A stretch of 64,000 nt of DNA from Actinoplanes lobatus (GCF_014205215.1 NZ_JACHNC010000001.1:2795001-2859000); one strand, 5' to 3'; positions 47,062-55,061 are shown, counted from the first letter of the stretch. Notes: a model not told the origin generated them from the sequence alone. Made by a program: numbers and translations.

Positions 47062-48021
47062 ATGAGGAAAACACAGGCCGAACGTGATCGGGCTGACCTT
47101 GAGCGGCGGCTGGAGGTCTTGAAGCTGCCGGTCGTGCCGCTCGAACACCATGGGTTTCTGACGCCGTTGGACCGTGCGGCGATGGAGGGCGAGCCTGAGG
47201 CGGTCGGAGTTGGGCCTGATGGCACGGCCTTTGCCGTTTGGCGGCACCGAGAGGAGTCCCGCCGCAAGCAGGTGACCTGGCACTTCGGTGGGAAGGAAGT
47301 TGCTGGTGCGATCGATGTGGAGACGGACCTTCGCGTGTCGTTCGTGCAACCGCTGCCGGAAGGGCGGGTCGTGCTGGTGGCGGCTCGCGCTCGGCGTGGC
47401 GCGCCCAACGGCGAGGTGTGGACGCGCGACGGCGGTTTGGAGCGTAGGGGCCACCTTGGTGATGCCATCGAGGAACTCCAGACGACGCCGTCGGGCAAGG
47501 TATGGGCCGGCTACTTCGACGAGGGTGCGCTGGGCGGAGCCGGGCCGGAGGGACATGGCCTTGCCCGGTTCAACCAAGACCTGACCGTCGACTGGCTCTA
47601 CCCGCGAGGTGCCGGGCTTCCCTACATCTCCGACTGCTACACCCTCAACCTTCAGGGCGAAACTGCCCATTTTTGCCCTTACACCGACTTCCACATCCAG
47701 TCGGTGTCAGGTGACAAGGTCACGGACTGGGGAGCGTCTCCCTACCAGTTCGCACACAGCATGCTGGTCAGTGGCGCAGACCGTGCGCAGCTAGGGGGAT
47801 TCGGCTCAGAGTACGACGCCGTGACTCTGCTGCGAATCGACAGAGACGGTGTGCGCCGCGTCGGCGGGCAGTGCCGCATCGTTCTGCCCAACGGCATCGA
47901 AGCGCAACGGCTTCGTTACACCTGCCGGGGCAGCGATCTGCACGCTTTCGGCAAGTGGGGAAAGTGGTACCGCACCAGCTTGGATGCACTGAGTGCGGTG
48001 GCTGGCGCTGCTGAGGTATGA
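47062..48021 (+). CDS. Hypothetical protein of the island
   Basis: 319 residues from ATG 47062 (GGAGG nine bases upstream; an in-frame ATG at 47053 is too close to that site). Starts with a charged helix (MRKTQAERDRADLERRLEVLKL). It then shows repeated blade-like segments such as GVGPDGTAFAVWRH, LQTTPSGKVWAGYFDEG and WLYPRGAG that suggest a beta-propeller. No catalytic motif or signal peptide. Codon use is less GC-biased than the flanking core genes. Function unknown. Confidence 0.8.
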   Translation: MRKTQAERDRADLERRLEVLKLPVVPLEHHGFLTPLDRAAMEGEPEAVGVGPDGTAFAVWRHREESRRKQVTWHFGGKEVAGAIDVETDLRVSFVQPLPEGRVVLVAARARRGAPNGEVWTRDGGLERRGHLGDAIEELQTTPSGKVWAGYFDEGALGGAGPEGHGLARFNQDLTVDWLYPRGAGLPYISDCYTLNLQGETAHFCPYTDFHIQSVSGDKVTDWGASPYQFAHSMLVSGADRAQLGGFGSEYDAVTLLRIDRDGVRRVGGQCRIVLPNGIEAQRLRYTCRGSDLHAFGKWGKWYRTSLDALSAVAGAAEV

Positions 48022-48022
48022 C

Positions 48023-48388
48023 GGTGATCCCGCAAGTGTGACCAGAGGCGCTTCGGGGACAGGCGTCGTCACTCGGCGCGGCCCCGGCGGTCGCTACGTG
48101 CCGACGCTCGGTCAGCCCATCCCGAGCAACTCCTACGGCAAGGCGTGGCGCGATGCCCGCGAGGCCACCCTCACGCCCGTGCAACTCCGGTCCCCGATGG
48201 CGAAGCGCCCGTACGACCTGCGGCACGCCGCCGTGTCGCTCTGGCTGAACGCGGGCGTCCCCGCGACCCAGGTCGCCGAGTGGGCCGGGCACAGCGTCCA
48301 CGTCCTTATGCGGGTGTACGCGAAGTGCAATCTACGGCCACGTCGCAGTGCACCCAGACCAGCGAAAGCGTGGCGTTTAGCGCGCTGA
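48023..48388 (+). pseudogene. Truncated tyrosine recombinase (phage-type integrase)
   Basis: Only the C-terminal catalytic part remains. PYDLRHAAVSLWLNAGV and VAEWAGHSVHVLMRVYAKC carry the box II Arg-His pair, the late His and the nucleophile Tyr. The N-terminal arm/core-binding domains and box I Arg are missing, and no start with a ribosome binding site exists. After VYAKC (about 48328) the frame leaves the family and runs into unrelated sequence. It is the remnant of the enzyme that inserted the island. Confidence 0.85.
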
Positions 48389-48661
48389 ACCGCTCGCGGG
48401 CGCGGTTGATCCAAGCCGTGTCGGTGTACTCCCGGATGAACGGCGCGGTAGCGATCACGCTGTTTCCGCACTCGACGTTCTCGACCATCGTCGCCATCAG
48501 CGCCTCGTACTCGCGTGGGCGGATGAGGGTCATGTACTGCTCGGACTCCCGGTCGTTGGGGGAGTGGCCGATCATCTCCAACGCGGCTTCGACGACCGGC
48601 CGCGTGATCGTGTCCTTGTCGATCATCGGCCACCCGGTCTCGCGGGTGAGGATGCGGCCTA

Positions 48662-49695
48662 GGCCGTGTTTCGTAACGGTTCGTGTTGTGGTGCGGTCGC
48701 GGCGTGGCGGTGATCGATAAAGGTTGAGGTCTCCGGTAGATCGGTTAGCGACCAAGCAAACCGAAGACCTTCCGGAGACCTCGTGCCGAGCGTAGCGGCA
48801 GCGAGGCGCTTCGACTTGACCGACTCGCAGTGGGCGGCGTTGCAGCCGCTGCTGCCTGCGGAAACAGGTCGTGGGCGGCCGCGCAGATGGGCCAGCAGAG
48901 ATGTCATCGACGGGATCCGGTGGCGGATCCGGACCGGGACGCCGTGGCGGGACGTGCCTGAGGCGTACGCGCCCTGGCAGACGTTGTATCGCTGGTTCCG
49001 ACGCTGGCAGCGCGACGGCACCTGGGCGAAGGTCTTGGCCGGGCTGCAAGCCGAGGCTGATGCCGAGGGACGCATCGACTGGAAGGTGAGTGTCGACTCG
49101 ACCATCAGCCGGGCTCACCAGCACGCCGCGGGCGCTCGCCGCGATGGTCATCTGCAGAGGGAACCGCCGGGTGGCGTACAGACCGAACCCGACGATCACG
49201 GGTTGGGACGCTCCCGGGGCGGGTTCACCACCAAGACGCATCTGGCCTGCGAACAGGGCCGCAAGACGCTCTCACTGGTGATCACCGCCGGGCAGCGCGG
49301 CGACAGCCCGCAGCTGGTCACGGTGCTGGAGCGGATCAAGGTCTACCGGGTCGGCGGCGGCCGGCCGCGGACCCGCCCGGACCTGCTGCTGGCGGACAAG
49401 GCGTACACCAGTCGGGGTAACCGCGGGTACGCCCGCCGACGCAAGATCCGGGTGTGCATCCCGAGCAAGAAGGACCAGGACGCCAACCGCAAGGCCAAGG
49501 GGTCCAAAGGCGGACGGCCACCCGCCTTCGACCCGCAGGAGTACCGGCTGCGTCATGCCGTGGAATGCGGTATCAACCAGCTCAAACAGCACCGGGCGAT
49601 GGCCACCCGCTACGACAAACTCGCCGTCCGCTACGAAGCCACCGTCACCATCGCCGCCATCAATCAATGGCTTCGACCCTTACGAAACACGGCCT
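48662..49695 (+). mobile_element. IS5-family insertion sequence (1.03 kb)
   Basis: Terminal inverted repeats GGCCGTGTTTCGTAA at 48662-48676 and its complement at 49680-49694. A TA or TAG target duplication flanks it (exact choice ambiguous by one base). One transposase gene fills the element. The insertion splits a P-loop kinase gene just behind its Walker A motif. Confidence 0.88.
48726..48782 (+). promoter_or_regulatory. Hairpin covering transposase ribosome binding site
   Basis: GAGGTCTCCGG (48726-48736) is perfectly complementary to CCGGAGACCTC (48772-48782), which contains the GGAG ribosome binding site and ends next to GTG 48783. In a transcript entering from outside, the stem would hide the start. 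This is a known strategy of insertion sequences. Confidence 0.7.
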
Positions 49696-49820
49696 TAGCT
49701 CGCTCTTGCCGCTTCCGGCGTAGCCACCGATCAGGATCACGTGCGGCGTTGTGGTGCGGACCTCGGTGCGCTGCCGCTGGTTGGGCGCGTTCACCGTGCG
49801 CTTGGAGCGGGATTCGCTGA
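48783..49820 (+). CDS. IS5-family DDE transposase
   Basis: Single frame from GTG 48783. An N-terminal DUF4096-type domain ([47 protein letters not shown]) is followed by a DDE domain with [30 protein letters not shown] and the late E in [22 protein letters not shown]. The natural end should be near the right inverted repeat (49695); no stop is there in this frame, so about 41 host-derived residues are added. No frameshift signal is needed. Confidence 0.92.
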   Translation: MPSVAAARRFDLTDSQWAALQPLLPAETGRGRPRRWASRDVIDGIRWRIRTGTPWRDVPEAYAPWQTLYRWFRRWQRDGTWAKVLAGLQAEADAEGRIDWKVSVDSTISRAHQHAAGARRDGHLQREPPGGVQTEPDDHGLGRSRGGFTTKTHLACEQGRKTLSLVITAGQRGDSPQLVTVLERIKVYRVGGGRPRTRPDLLLADKAYTSRGNRGYARRRKIRVCIPSKKDQDANRKAKGSKGGRPPAFDPQEYRLRHAVECGINQLKQHRAMATRYDKLAVRYEATVTIAAINQWLRPLRNTALARSCRFRRSHRSGSRAALWCGPRCAAAGWARSPCAWSGIR

Positions 49821-49892
49821 CCACCAAGCCCTCCTCGATGAGCAGCTGCTGTCGTATTCGGCGACCAGGCGCGGGCTTACCGGACTCTCGGC

Positions 49893-50201
49893 TCAGAGGT
49901 CCTGATCGCCGTAGAGGCGTTTTTGCGTCTCCGTCACGAGCCGGGCTTGCTCTTCCTCGTCGACCTGCGACCGCCATCGTAGAAAGGCTTCTTGGGCTTT
50001 CAGCAGTGGTTCAGCGTAGGCGGAGCTGCGCGCGACGTCCCGGAAGCTGATCCGCCCTTCGAGTACGTCCCGGGCCATCTCAGCCAGTTCGGGGCCGGCG
50101 CTGCCGTCTCGCAGAGTGACCAGAGTCCGCTTCACTTCCTCGGCGGCCTCGCGGCTTCCGGCCATCCGCTCGAGTTCCTGGTCTACGGGATCGTCACTCA
50201 A
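49893..50201 (-). CDS. Small hypothetical protein in type VII-like cluster
   Basis: 102 residues, highly charged and predicted helical (EAAEEVKRTLVTLRDG..., AYAEPLLKAQEAFLRWRSQVDEEEQARLV). No known motif. It starts one base past the stop of the WxG gene upstream, so it is co-translated with it. It may be a chaperone or partner of the secreted proteins. Confidence 0.75.
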   Translation of the reverse strand: MSDDPVDQELERMAGSREAAEEVKRTLVTLRDGSAGPELAEMARDVLEGRISFRDVARSSAYAEPLLKAQEAFLRWRSQVDEEEQARLVTETQKRLYGDQDL

Positions 50202-50202
50202 C

Positions 50203-50922
50203 TCATGCCCCTGGGGTGGTGTACGCAGCGGCGGGAAGCTTGATGTCGGACAAGTCGCCGCTGCGGTAGGCGATGGTCATGGGCACAGCGAAGATGGCCA
50301 TGATGGCGGTTCCGCCAGAGTTGATTTTGAGCGAGGCATCGTTGATGAGCTTGACTATCCGAACCGCCTGTACGCCGGCGACGGCGTAGCCCGCGACTGC
50401 TCCGGCCCCGGTAGCTGATAGAGCCGCCCCGGCGCCCGCAGCGGCAAGGCCGATCAGCCAGGCATCGACGATTGCCTGGAGGATGTTGCCGAGCTGGTTG
50501 GCCAACTGCCACGCACCGAGTGCCGCCTTTTGGTAGTCATCCTCGATCTGGCGGAAGTCGTGCTGGGACCCACTGATGCCGGCGGCGAGGTTGGAGAAGT
50601 AGAGGTATGCGGCATCGGCGGCGTTGCCGTCCCAGCTGTCGTCGACCTGGAGCATTCCCTGCTGAACATCGATGCCGAGTTCGGCCATGCAGTCTGCGAG
50701 GTGGCCCATCGCCTCACCGAACTTCCAGACCGCTTCCCAATCCCCGCTGACCGCTTCCATGAACGAGCCGATGACGTCGAAGCCGGTAGCCGCTTCGATG
50801 CCCTTGTTGATCCATGCCGTCGGGCTGACGTAGTTCAAGAGGTCGATCGGGTTCAGGAACCCATTGCTCAAGCTCTCGTCCGGCAAACCAGGTGGGACGA
50901 GGTTGGCGCCCGGATCACTCAT
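50203..50922 (-). CDS. WxG-containing type VII secretion substrate-like protein
   Basis: 239 residues, no signal peptide. The helical N-terminal half has a WDG turn at 97-99 inside VDDSWDGNAADAAYLYFSNLA, the WxG arrangement of ESX/WXG100 proteins. The C-terminal half is hydrophobic and Ala/Gly-rich (LAAAGAGAALSATGAGAVAGYAVAG) with possible membrane-inserting helices. It lies 22 bp behind the YxxxD partner gene. Assignment as a secreted or membrane-targeted effector scaffold is inferred. Confidence 0.78.
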   Translation of the reverse strand: MSDPGANLVPPGLPDESLSNGFLNPIDLLNYVSPTAWINKGIEAATGFDVIGSFMEAVSGDWEAVWKFGEAMGHLADCMAELGIDVQQGMLQVDDSWDGNAADAAYLYFSNLAAGISGSQHDFRQIEDDYQKAALGAWQLANQLGNILQAIVDAWLIGLAAAGAGAALSATGAGAVAGYAVAGVQAVRIVKLINDASLKINSGGTAIMAIFAVPMTIAYRSGDLSDIKLPAAAYTTPGA

Positions 50923-50944
50923 CTTCCTGTCCTCTCATCGGCGA

Positions 50945-51277
50945 TCAGCCGCGGAACAGCGGGTCACGGTGTACCGGTGGATAAGACGCGTCCAGTTCGG
51001 CCGCCGAGCGCTCGTCGGTGTTCACGTAGGTGTCGGCGGCACTCCGCAGGGCTGCCTGCGAGCCGGCGCCGAGATCCCCGAGCCGGGCGAAGAGGTCATG
51101 TAGCTGGCCCATCAGCTGCCGATGGCCGGGAGCGACGAAGCCGATCAGCCCTTGGTCGAGGATCGTGAAGCTGCCGTGGGCCGAGACGTACCGGTCGGCC
51201 TCTTCGGCGACGCGTTCCACGTCGCCGAGCTTGCGCGCGTACTCCCGCACCTGGAAGGGATCAACTCGGAAGGTCAT
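50945..51277 (-). CDS. EspC/ESX-like small protein with YxxxD signal
   Basis: 110 residues: two long helices with a break near residues 45-52, then YVNTDE where Tyr84 to Asp88 match the YxxxD/E type VII secretion signal. It resembles the EspC/DUF2580 group of ESX-associated substrates. ATGA-type coupling with the upstream membrane protein gene and close spacing to the WxG gene suggest the two form a helical heterodimer. Confidence 0.8.
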   Translation of the reverse strand: MTFRVDPFQVREYARKLGDVERVAEEADRYVSAHGSFTILDQGLIGFVAPGHRQLMGQLHDLFARLGDLGAGSQAALRSAADTYVNTDERSAAELDASYPPVHRDPLFRG

Positions 51278-51591
51278 AGCGGCGTGATCCTGTTTGTGAT
51301 GACGACCGCCAGGACCATCAGGCCCGTTCCGACGACCGCGAGGAGCAGGCTTCGCCGCCAGAGCCGCGTGGTCTCGGCGATGTCGCTGCTCCGGTGCAGT
51401 TTGACCGCGTCGATGATCGAGTAGGTGAACGCGGCCGCCGGTAGGAGCAGGATCGGCCAGCCGATGAGCGGAATGGGGCTGCCCGAGGCAGTGGAGACCA
51501 CGACGCCGAACAGCACCAGCAGATAGATCCCGGCAAGGAAGATCGCCAGCTTGCCGGCGCTGCGCTGCATATCGAGTCTCGGACTGTCCAC
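51274..51591 (-). CDS. Small membrane protein, first gene of type VII-like cluster
   Basis: 105 residues from GTG 51591 (ATG 51570 is an alternative). Three hydrophobic segments at about 13-33, 41-60 and 79-98, with a basic loop (KLHRSSDIAETTRLWRRS). Its stop overlaps the next start by four bases. No recognised family. It could be an immunity or anchoring protein for the downstream products. Confidence 0.72.
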   Translation of the reverse strand: MDSPRLDMQRSAGKLAIFLAGIYLLVLFGVVVSTASGSPIPLIGWPILLLPAAAFTYSIIDAVKLHRSSDIAETTRLWRRSLLLAVVGTGLMVLAVVITNRITPL

Positions 51592-52053
51592 AGCCGTCCT
51601 CCGGTGACTACCTGGATCCGAGGGCTACCAACTTGGTCAGGCAAGTTGAGACCCGTGGCCGCCATCGATGCGACCGGCGTTGTTCTCATATACCGGCCGC
51701 ACTCGGTTTCGGTTCAACCGGCCGCAGGCTTCGGAAGAGAGTTGTGCCTGGTCAAGATCGAGGTACGCAGGGGTCTCGGGCAGGTCAGGGTGGTCCCGTT
51801 CGAGTGATTCCCGCGGGGCCGGCCCCCGCGTTGGCGGTCCGGCTTGCGTCCATGAGGCTGGGCCAGCCTGCCGCCGTACCCGTCCTATGTCTGTGGGGTG
51901 TTCGATGACGGTCGGCCGCCGGTGCGGATCGTCTCGGCGGGCGGTCAGGAGAGGGGCAGGAATGGCCTCTAAGGATCTCCGCGTGTTCCCGTCATGTTCC
52001 CGTGGAGGGTCGTAGACGGCCGGATCTTGCCGGACTCGCTAGATCACAACGAG
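51592..52053. other. Gene-poor stretch between type VII-like cluster and tRNA-Tyr
   Basis: About 460 bp with short open frames on the plus strand that have no recognisable motif, ribosome binding site or actinobacterial codon pattern. It should contain the promoter of the minus-strand cluster. I see no supported gene. Confidence 0.5.
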
Positions 52054-52093
52054 AACGGCCCCGGTCAGCGTTTCCGCTGGTACCGGGGCCGTT
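52054..52093 (-). terminator. Terminator after tRNA-Tyr
   Basis: AACGGCCCCGGT pairs with ACCGGGGCCGTT, with an inner CAGCG/CGCTG extension. It lies 12 bp past the tRNA 3' end on the minus strand. Its outer stem is shared with the hairpin at 46848-46879. Confidence 0.8.
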
Positions 52094-52104
52094 TCCCTAG
52101 CCTG

Positions 52105-52185
52105 TGGCGGGTAGAGGATTCGAACCTCTGTAGCTTTCGCGACGGATTTACAGTCCGCTCCCATTGGCCGCTCGGGCAACCCGCC
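52105..52185 (-). tRNA. tRNA-Tyr (GTA)
   Basis: 81 bases with a long variable arm (class II). The acceptor stem GGCGGGT pairs with ACCCGCC, anticodon GTA sits in the CTGTAAATC loop, T-arm GAGGTTCGAATCCTC. CCA is not encoded. It is intact and is the integration target of the neighbouring island. Confidence 0.95.
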
Positions 52186-52333
52186 TGGGCTACCACCGCG
52201 GCTTCCCGCGGCAGCGGACACAACAATAGCCGTACCGCGGACAGGTTCAACAACCGGGTACGGTCGGCATGTCGCGGGCTCTCCGGGGGTCCGCTGTAAG
52301 CATCGACAAGAATCCAGCCGCAGGAGTCTGATC

Positions 52334-52825
52334 ATGGCAGCCAACCCGTCGTTCGACATCGTCAGCAAGGTCGACCGGCAGGAGGTCGACAACGCTTTCA
52401 ACCAGGCGGAGAAGGAGCTCGGCACCCGGTTCGACTTCCGGGGCACCGGGACTGGTCTCGCCAAGTCGGGGGAGGCGTTCACGATCACCTCGGAGACGGA
52501 GGAGCGGGCGACCGCCGCGCTCGATGTCTTCAAGGAGAAGCTGGTGAAGCGGAACATCTCGCTGAAGAGCCTGGACGCCGGTGAGCCGCGCCAGTCCGGC
52601 AAGACCTTCAAGATCGACCTCAAGGTGGTCGAGGGCATCGAGACCGAGAAGGCCAAGGCGATCAGCAAGAAGATCCGGGACGAGGGCCCGAAGGGTGTGC
52701 AGGCCCAGATCCAGGGTGACCAGCTTCGGGTGACCGGTAAGAAGCGGGACGATCTGCAGGCGGTCATCGCTCTGCTGAAGCAGGAGGACTTCGGCGTCGC
52801 GTTGCAGTTCACGAACTACCGCTGA
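52334..52825 (+). CDS. yajQ: YajQ family nucleotide-binding protein
   Basis: 163 residues. Family signatures: [24 protein letters not shown] at the start, RFDFRG, and [34 protein letters not shown]. YajQ proteins have two RRM-like halves; the Xanthomonas and Pseudomonas relatives bind cyclic-di-GMP. A GGDEF-EAL enzyme lies 2.3 kb downstream, which makes a second-messenger role possible. Confidence 0.95.
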   Translation: MAANPSFDIVSKVDRQEVDNAFNQAEKELGTRFDFRGTGTGLAKSGEAFTITSETEERATAALDVFKEKLVKRNISLKSLDAGEPRQSGKTFKIDLKVVEGIETEKAKAISKKIRDEGPKGVQAQIQGDQLRVTGKKRDDLQAVIALLKQEDFGVALQFTNYR

Positions 52826-52868
52826 TCTCAGTGGCCGCCGAGCGGGGTCCGGGCCGAGAATCGCTGGC

Positions 52869-53504
52869 ATGGACCTGACCGACGCCGTTCTCTCGTTCGC
52901 CCTGCTCGGCGCGCTGTTGACGATTACTCCCGGCCTGGACACCGCGCTGGTTCTGCGGGCCGCGGTCACGATGGGCCGGGGTCCGGCGTTCGCGACCGCA
53001 CTGGGTATCGGTGCGGGGGCGCTGGCCTGGGGTGCGGCCGCCGCGGTGGGCGCGTCCGCGCTGTTGGCGGCGTCGAGTGTGGGCTACACGATCCTTCGGG
53101 TGGCCGGTGCCGCGTACATGATCTTCCTCGGGGTGCGGATGATCGCCGCCGCGTTGCGCCATGGCGATCGCATCGCGGAGGCCGGGACGGCGAGGACGGT
53201 TCCGACGTTCTGGAGCACTTTCGGCCGGGGTTTCCTGACCAACCTGCTGAACCCGAAGGTGGGCGCCTTCTATCTGGCGGTCATCCCGCAGTTCGTGCCG
53301 GAGGGTGCCGACCCGCTGGCGACCGGTCTGCTGCTGGCCCTGGTGCACGACGTGGAGGGCCTGCTCTGGTTCGCCGTCATCATCATGGGCGCTCAGGCGG
53401 CGCGTGGCTTCCTGGCCCGGCGCGCCGTCCGGCGTACCGTCGACGCCGGAACCGGCGCGGTCCTGCTCGGTTTCGGCTTGCGGCTGGGATTGTCCAGCCA
53501 GTAG
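52869..53504 (+). CDS. LysE family translocator
   Basis: 211 residues, six predicted helices. Typical RhtB/LysE motifs: LLTITPGLDTALVLRAAVTMG and NLLNPKVGAFYLAVIPQFVP. Probable amino-acid or metabolite exporter in the membrane. It is followed 18 bp later by the sulfurtransferase. Confidence 0.93.
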   Translation: MDLTDAVLSFALLGALLTITPGLDTALVLRAAVTMGRGPAFATALGIGAGALAWGAAAAVGASALLAASSVGYTILRVAGAAYMIFLGVRMIAAALRHGDRIAEAGTARTVPTFWSTFGRGFLTNLLNPKVGAFYLAVIPQFVPEGADPLATGLLLALVHDVEGLLWFAVIIMGAQAARGFLARRAVRRTVDAGTGAVLLGFGLRLGLSSQ

Positions 53505-53522
53505 AGAAAGTCCGGTGGGGAC

Positions 53523-54326
53523 GTGATCGACCCGGTAGTGGACGAGTCCTGGCTGCGGGATCACCGTGTGGTCCTGGCCGACGTGCGGTGGTATCTGGAC
53601 GGCCGTTCCGGCCGGGAGGCCTACGAGCGCGGCCATCTGCCGGGCGCGGTCTTCATCGATCTGGACACCGCGCTGGCCCGGCACGCGTCGCCGGCCGAGG
53701 GCCGGCATCCGCTTCCGGATCCGGAGACTTTCGCGGCTGCGATGGCGGCGGCCGGGATCGGCGATCAAGATCAAGTGATTGGGTACGACGACGCCGGCGG
53801 GGTCGTGGCGGCCCGGCTGGTGTGGCTGCTCCGGTCGATCGGGCACGACGCCGCACTGCTGGACGGGGGCCTGACCGCCTACCGGGGCGAGTTGACCACC
53901 GAGGTTCCGCGGCGCCCCGCCGCGACGTTCACCGCCCAACCGTGGCCCGCCGACCGGCTGGCCTCGCTGGAGGAGACGGTGGCGGCGCCCGGCGTGGTGC
54001 TGGACGCGCGGGACCGTTCCCGGTTCCGTGGCGATGCCGAGCCGGTGGATCCGCGTGCGGGTCACATCCCGGGCGCCCGCAGTCTGCCCTGCCGGGACAA
54101 TGTCGACGCGGAGGGCCGTTTCCTGCCGGTGGTGGCGTTGCGCGAGCGGTTCGCCGCGGTGGGTGTGGACGGCTCGGGTGACGTCATCTCCTACTGCGGC
54201 TCCGGTGTGACCGCCTGCCACAACCTGATCGCCCTGGAGCATGCCGGTCTGGGCGCCGGCCGTCTCTTCCCGGGTTCCTGGTCGCAGTACTCCCACACCG
54301 ATCGTCCCGCCGCCACCGGGGACTGA
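53523..54326 (+). CDS. Thiosulfate/3-mercaptopyruvate sulfurtransferase
   Basis: 267 residues from GTG 53523. Two rhodanese domains: the N-terminal one is inactive in the usual way (DAGGVVAARLVWLLRSIGH), the C-terminal one has the active loop CGSGVTA (Cys225). CGSGVTA is common in bacterial SseA-type enzymes. It transfers sulfane sulfur to thiols or cyanide. Confidence 0.95.
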   Translation: MIDPVVDESWLRDHRVVLADVRWYLDGRSGREAYERGHLPGAVFIDLDTALARHASPAEGRHPLPDPETFAAAMAAAGIGDQDQVIGYDDAGGVVAARLVWLLRSIGHDAALLDGGLTAYRGELTTEVPRRPAATFTAQPWPADRLASLEETVAAPGVVLDARDRSRFRGDAEPVDPRAGHIPGARSLPCRDNVDAEGRFLPVVALRERFAAVGVDGSGDVISYCGSGVTACHNLIALEHAGLGAGRLFPGSWSQYSHTDRPAATGD

Positions 54327-54327
54327 T

Positions 54328-54654
54328 TCAGGCCCGGTCGACGCCGGCCTGGTCGTCGATCCACCGTTGGTGTGACTCCCAGGCGGCCTGCTTGCTGGTG
54401 CCGAGGGCGGCGCCGATCCGGGTCCAGGAGGCGCCGGCGGCCCGGGCGGAGCGGACCATCGCCTGCCGCCCGTACCCCGCCTTACGAATGATCACCTCGC
54501 TGAGCGCGAGCATCTCGAGGGTCTCGTCGGGGGATAGGGCGGTTTCGTTGTCCGGGTCCATGGCGGCGAGGGCGTCGCGCATCCGGAGGGCGTCGTAACG
54601 ATCGGTCGCCGTGGTTAGTGTGTGCCGCCGTTCCAGTTCGTCGGGGGAGGCCAT
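54328..54654 (-). CDS. Small HTH-like protein
   Basis: 108 residues. The C-terminal half (RQAMVRSARAAGASWTRIGAALGTSKQAAWESHQRW) has the pattern of a helix-turn-helix seen in small actinobacterial DNA-binding proteins; the N-terminal half is helical (RYDALRMRDALAAMD). A strong palindrome lies 25 bp upstream of its ATG, suggesting autoregulation. It is convergent with the sulfurtransferase gene, one base between stops. Confidence 0.82.
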   Translation of the reverse strand: MASPDELERRHTLTTATDRYDALRMRDALAAMDPDNETALSPDETLEMLALSEVIIRKAGYGRQAMVRSARAAGASWTRIGAALGTSKQAAWESHQRWIDDQAGVDRA

Positions 54655-54673
54655 GAAGGCAGTCTTTCGTCAG

Positions 54674-54696
54674 GCTGTCTTGACGTCAAGCAGCCT
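54674..54696. promoter_or_regulatory. Palindromic operator candidate upstream of HTH-like gene
   Basis: CTTGACGTCAAG at 54679-54690 is a perfect 12-bp palindrome. With a single-base bulge it extends to GGCTG(T)CTTGAC/GTCAAGCAGCC. A further CTTGACG half-site follows at 54695-54701. It lies just upstream of the minus-strand gene and may also affect plus-strand transcription. Confidence 0.65.
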
Positions 54697-54914
54697 TGAC
54701 GCCCGAGTGCGAGTTTGCCTCACTTCTCCGCCTAAATGGGCTATAAAGCCGTCAATTCTTCAGCAGTAGGCGTGAGGGTCTGTTCAGCCGTTCGGCCAGG
54801 ATTTACCGGAGCGTCGCCACGACCCGCCGCTGAACGCTGCCTGTCGCACAACTGGTGTGGCACCATCATGTGACCCCCACCCTGATGCGATTCCCCGACT
54901 CGAGGAGCAGGACT

Positions 54915-55061
54915 ATGTCTGCAAAAAAGCTGGGCCGCTTCGCTGGCTTGGTTTTTGTGCTTGCCGTTGTCTTCGGTGGCGTCACCGTTGGGGCATCGAC
55001 AGCTGATGAGGCGACCAGCGCGGTCCAGGTTCAGAGCAACCCGGCGCTTGACTGGGCCTGA
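54915..55061 (+). CDS. 48-residue secreted peptide next to cyclic-di-GMP gene
   Basis: ATG 54915 has GAGGAG seven bases upstream. A Sec-type signal (KKLGRFAGLVFVLAVVFGGVTVG) ends near AST-A; cleavage there would release a peptide of about 18-20 residues ending NPALDWA. No lipobox Cys. 52 bp separate it from the GGDEF-EAL gene on the same strand. It could be an extracellular signal, a small envelope protein or a leader. No family recognised. Confidence 0.75.
   Translation: MSAKKLGRFAGLVFVLAVVFGGVTVGASTADEATSAVQVQSNPALDWA

Larger units (their letters stand above)
48306..49824 (-). pseudogene. P-loop kinase/AAA ATPase gene, interrupted by IS and 3'-truncated
   Basis: The N-terminal part (49824-49696; GTG 49824 with GAGG upstream) ends [16 protein letters not shown], a Walker A loop. 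The C-terminal part (48661-48306) resumes GRILTRETGWPMIDKDTITRP and runs to LVWVHCDV. Both sides carry the Leu codon CTA at the break; joining them restores one frame, GKSE-L-GRIL. The IS lies in between. The 3' end is also lost: after HCDV ten unrelated residues lead to a stop near the broken integrase. The fold resembles zeta-toxin/chloramphenicol-phosphotransferase-type kinases. No function survives. Confidence 0.85.
46879..52139. mobile_element. Decayed integrative element in tRNA-Tyr
   Basis: A 21-base segment of tRNA-Tyr (3' half) is exactly repeated at 46879-46899 and 52119-52139, and the similarity continues for 11 more bases with three mismatches. Between them lie a truncated tyrosine recombinase, several hypothetical genes, a type VII-like cluster and an IS. 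Tyrosine recombinases commonly integrate in tRNA 3' halves, leaving such repeats. No complete integrase or excisionase remains, so it should be immobile. Confidence 0.8.

Noticed and set aside
48306..49241. Single 311-residue minus-strand protein across the left IS end
   Set aside because: The N-terminal two thirds are antisense to the transposase; only the part below 48661 matches the kinase.
51604..52299. Plus-strand small frames between the island genes and tRNA-Tyr
   Set aside because: They lack motifs and ribosome binding sites, and one runs through the tRNA gene.
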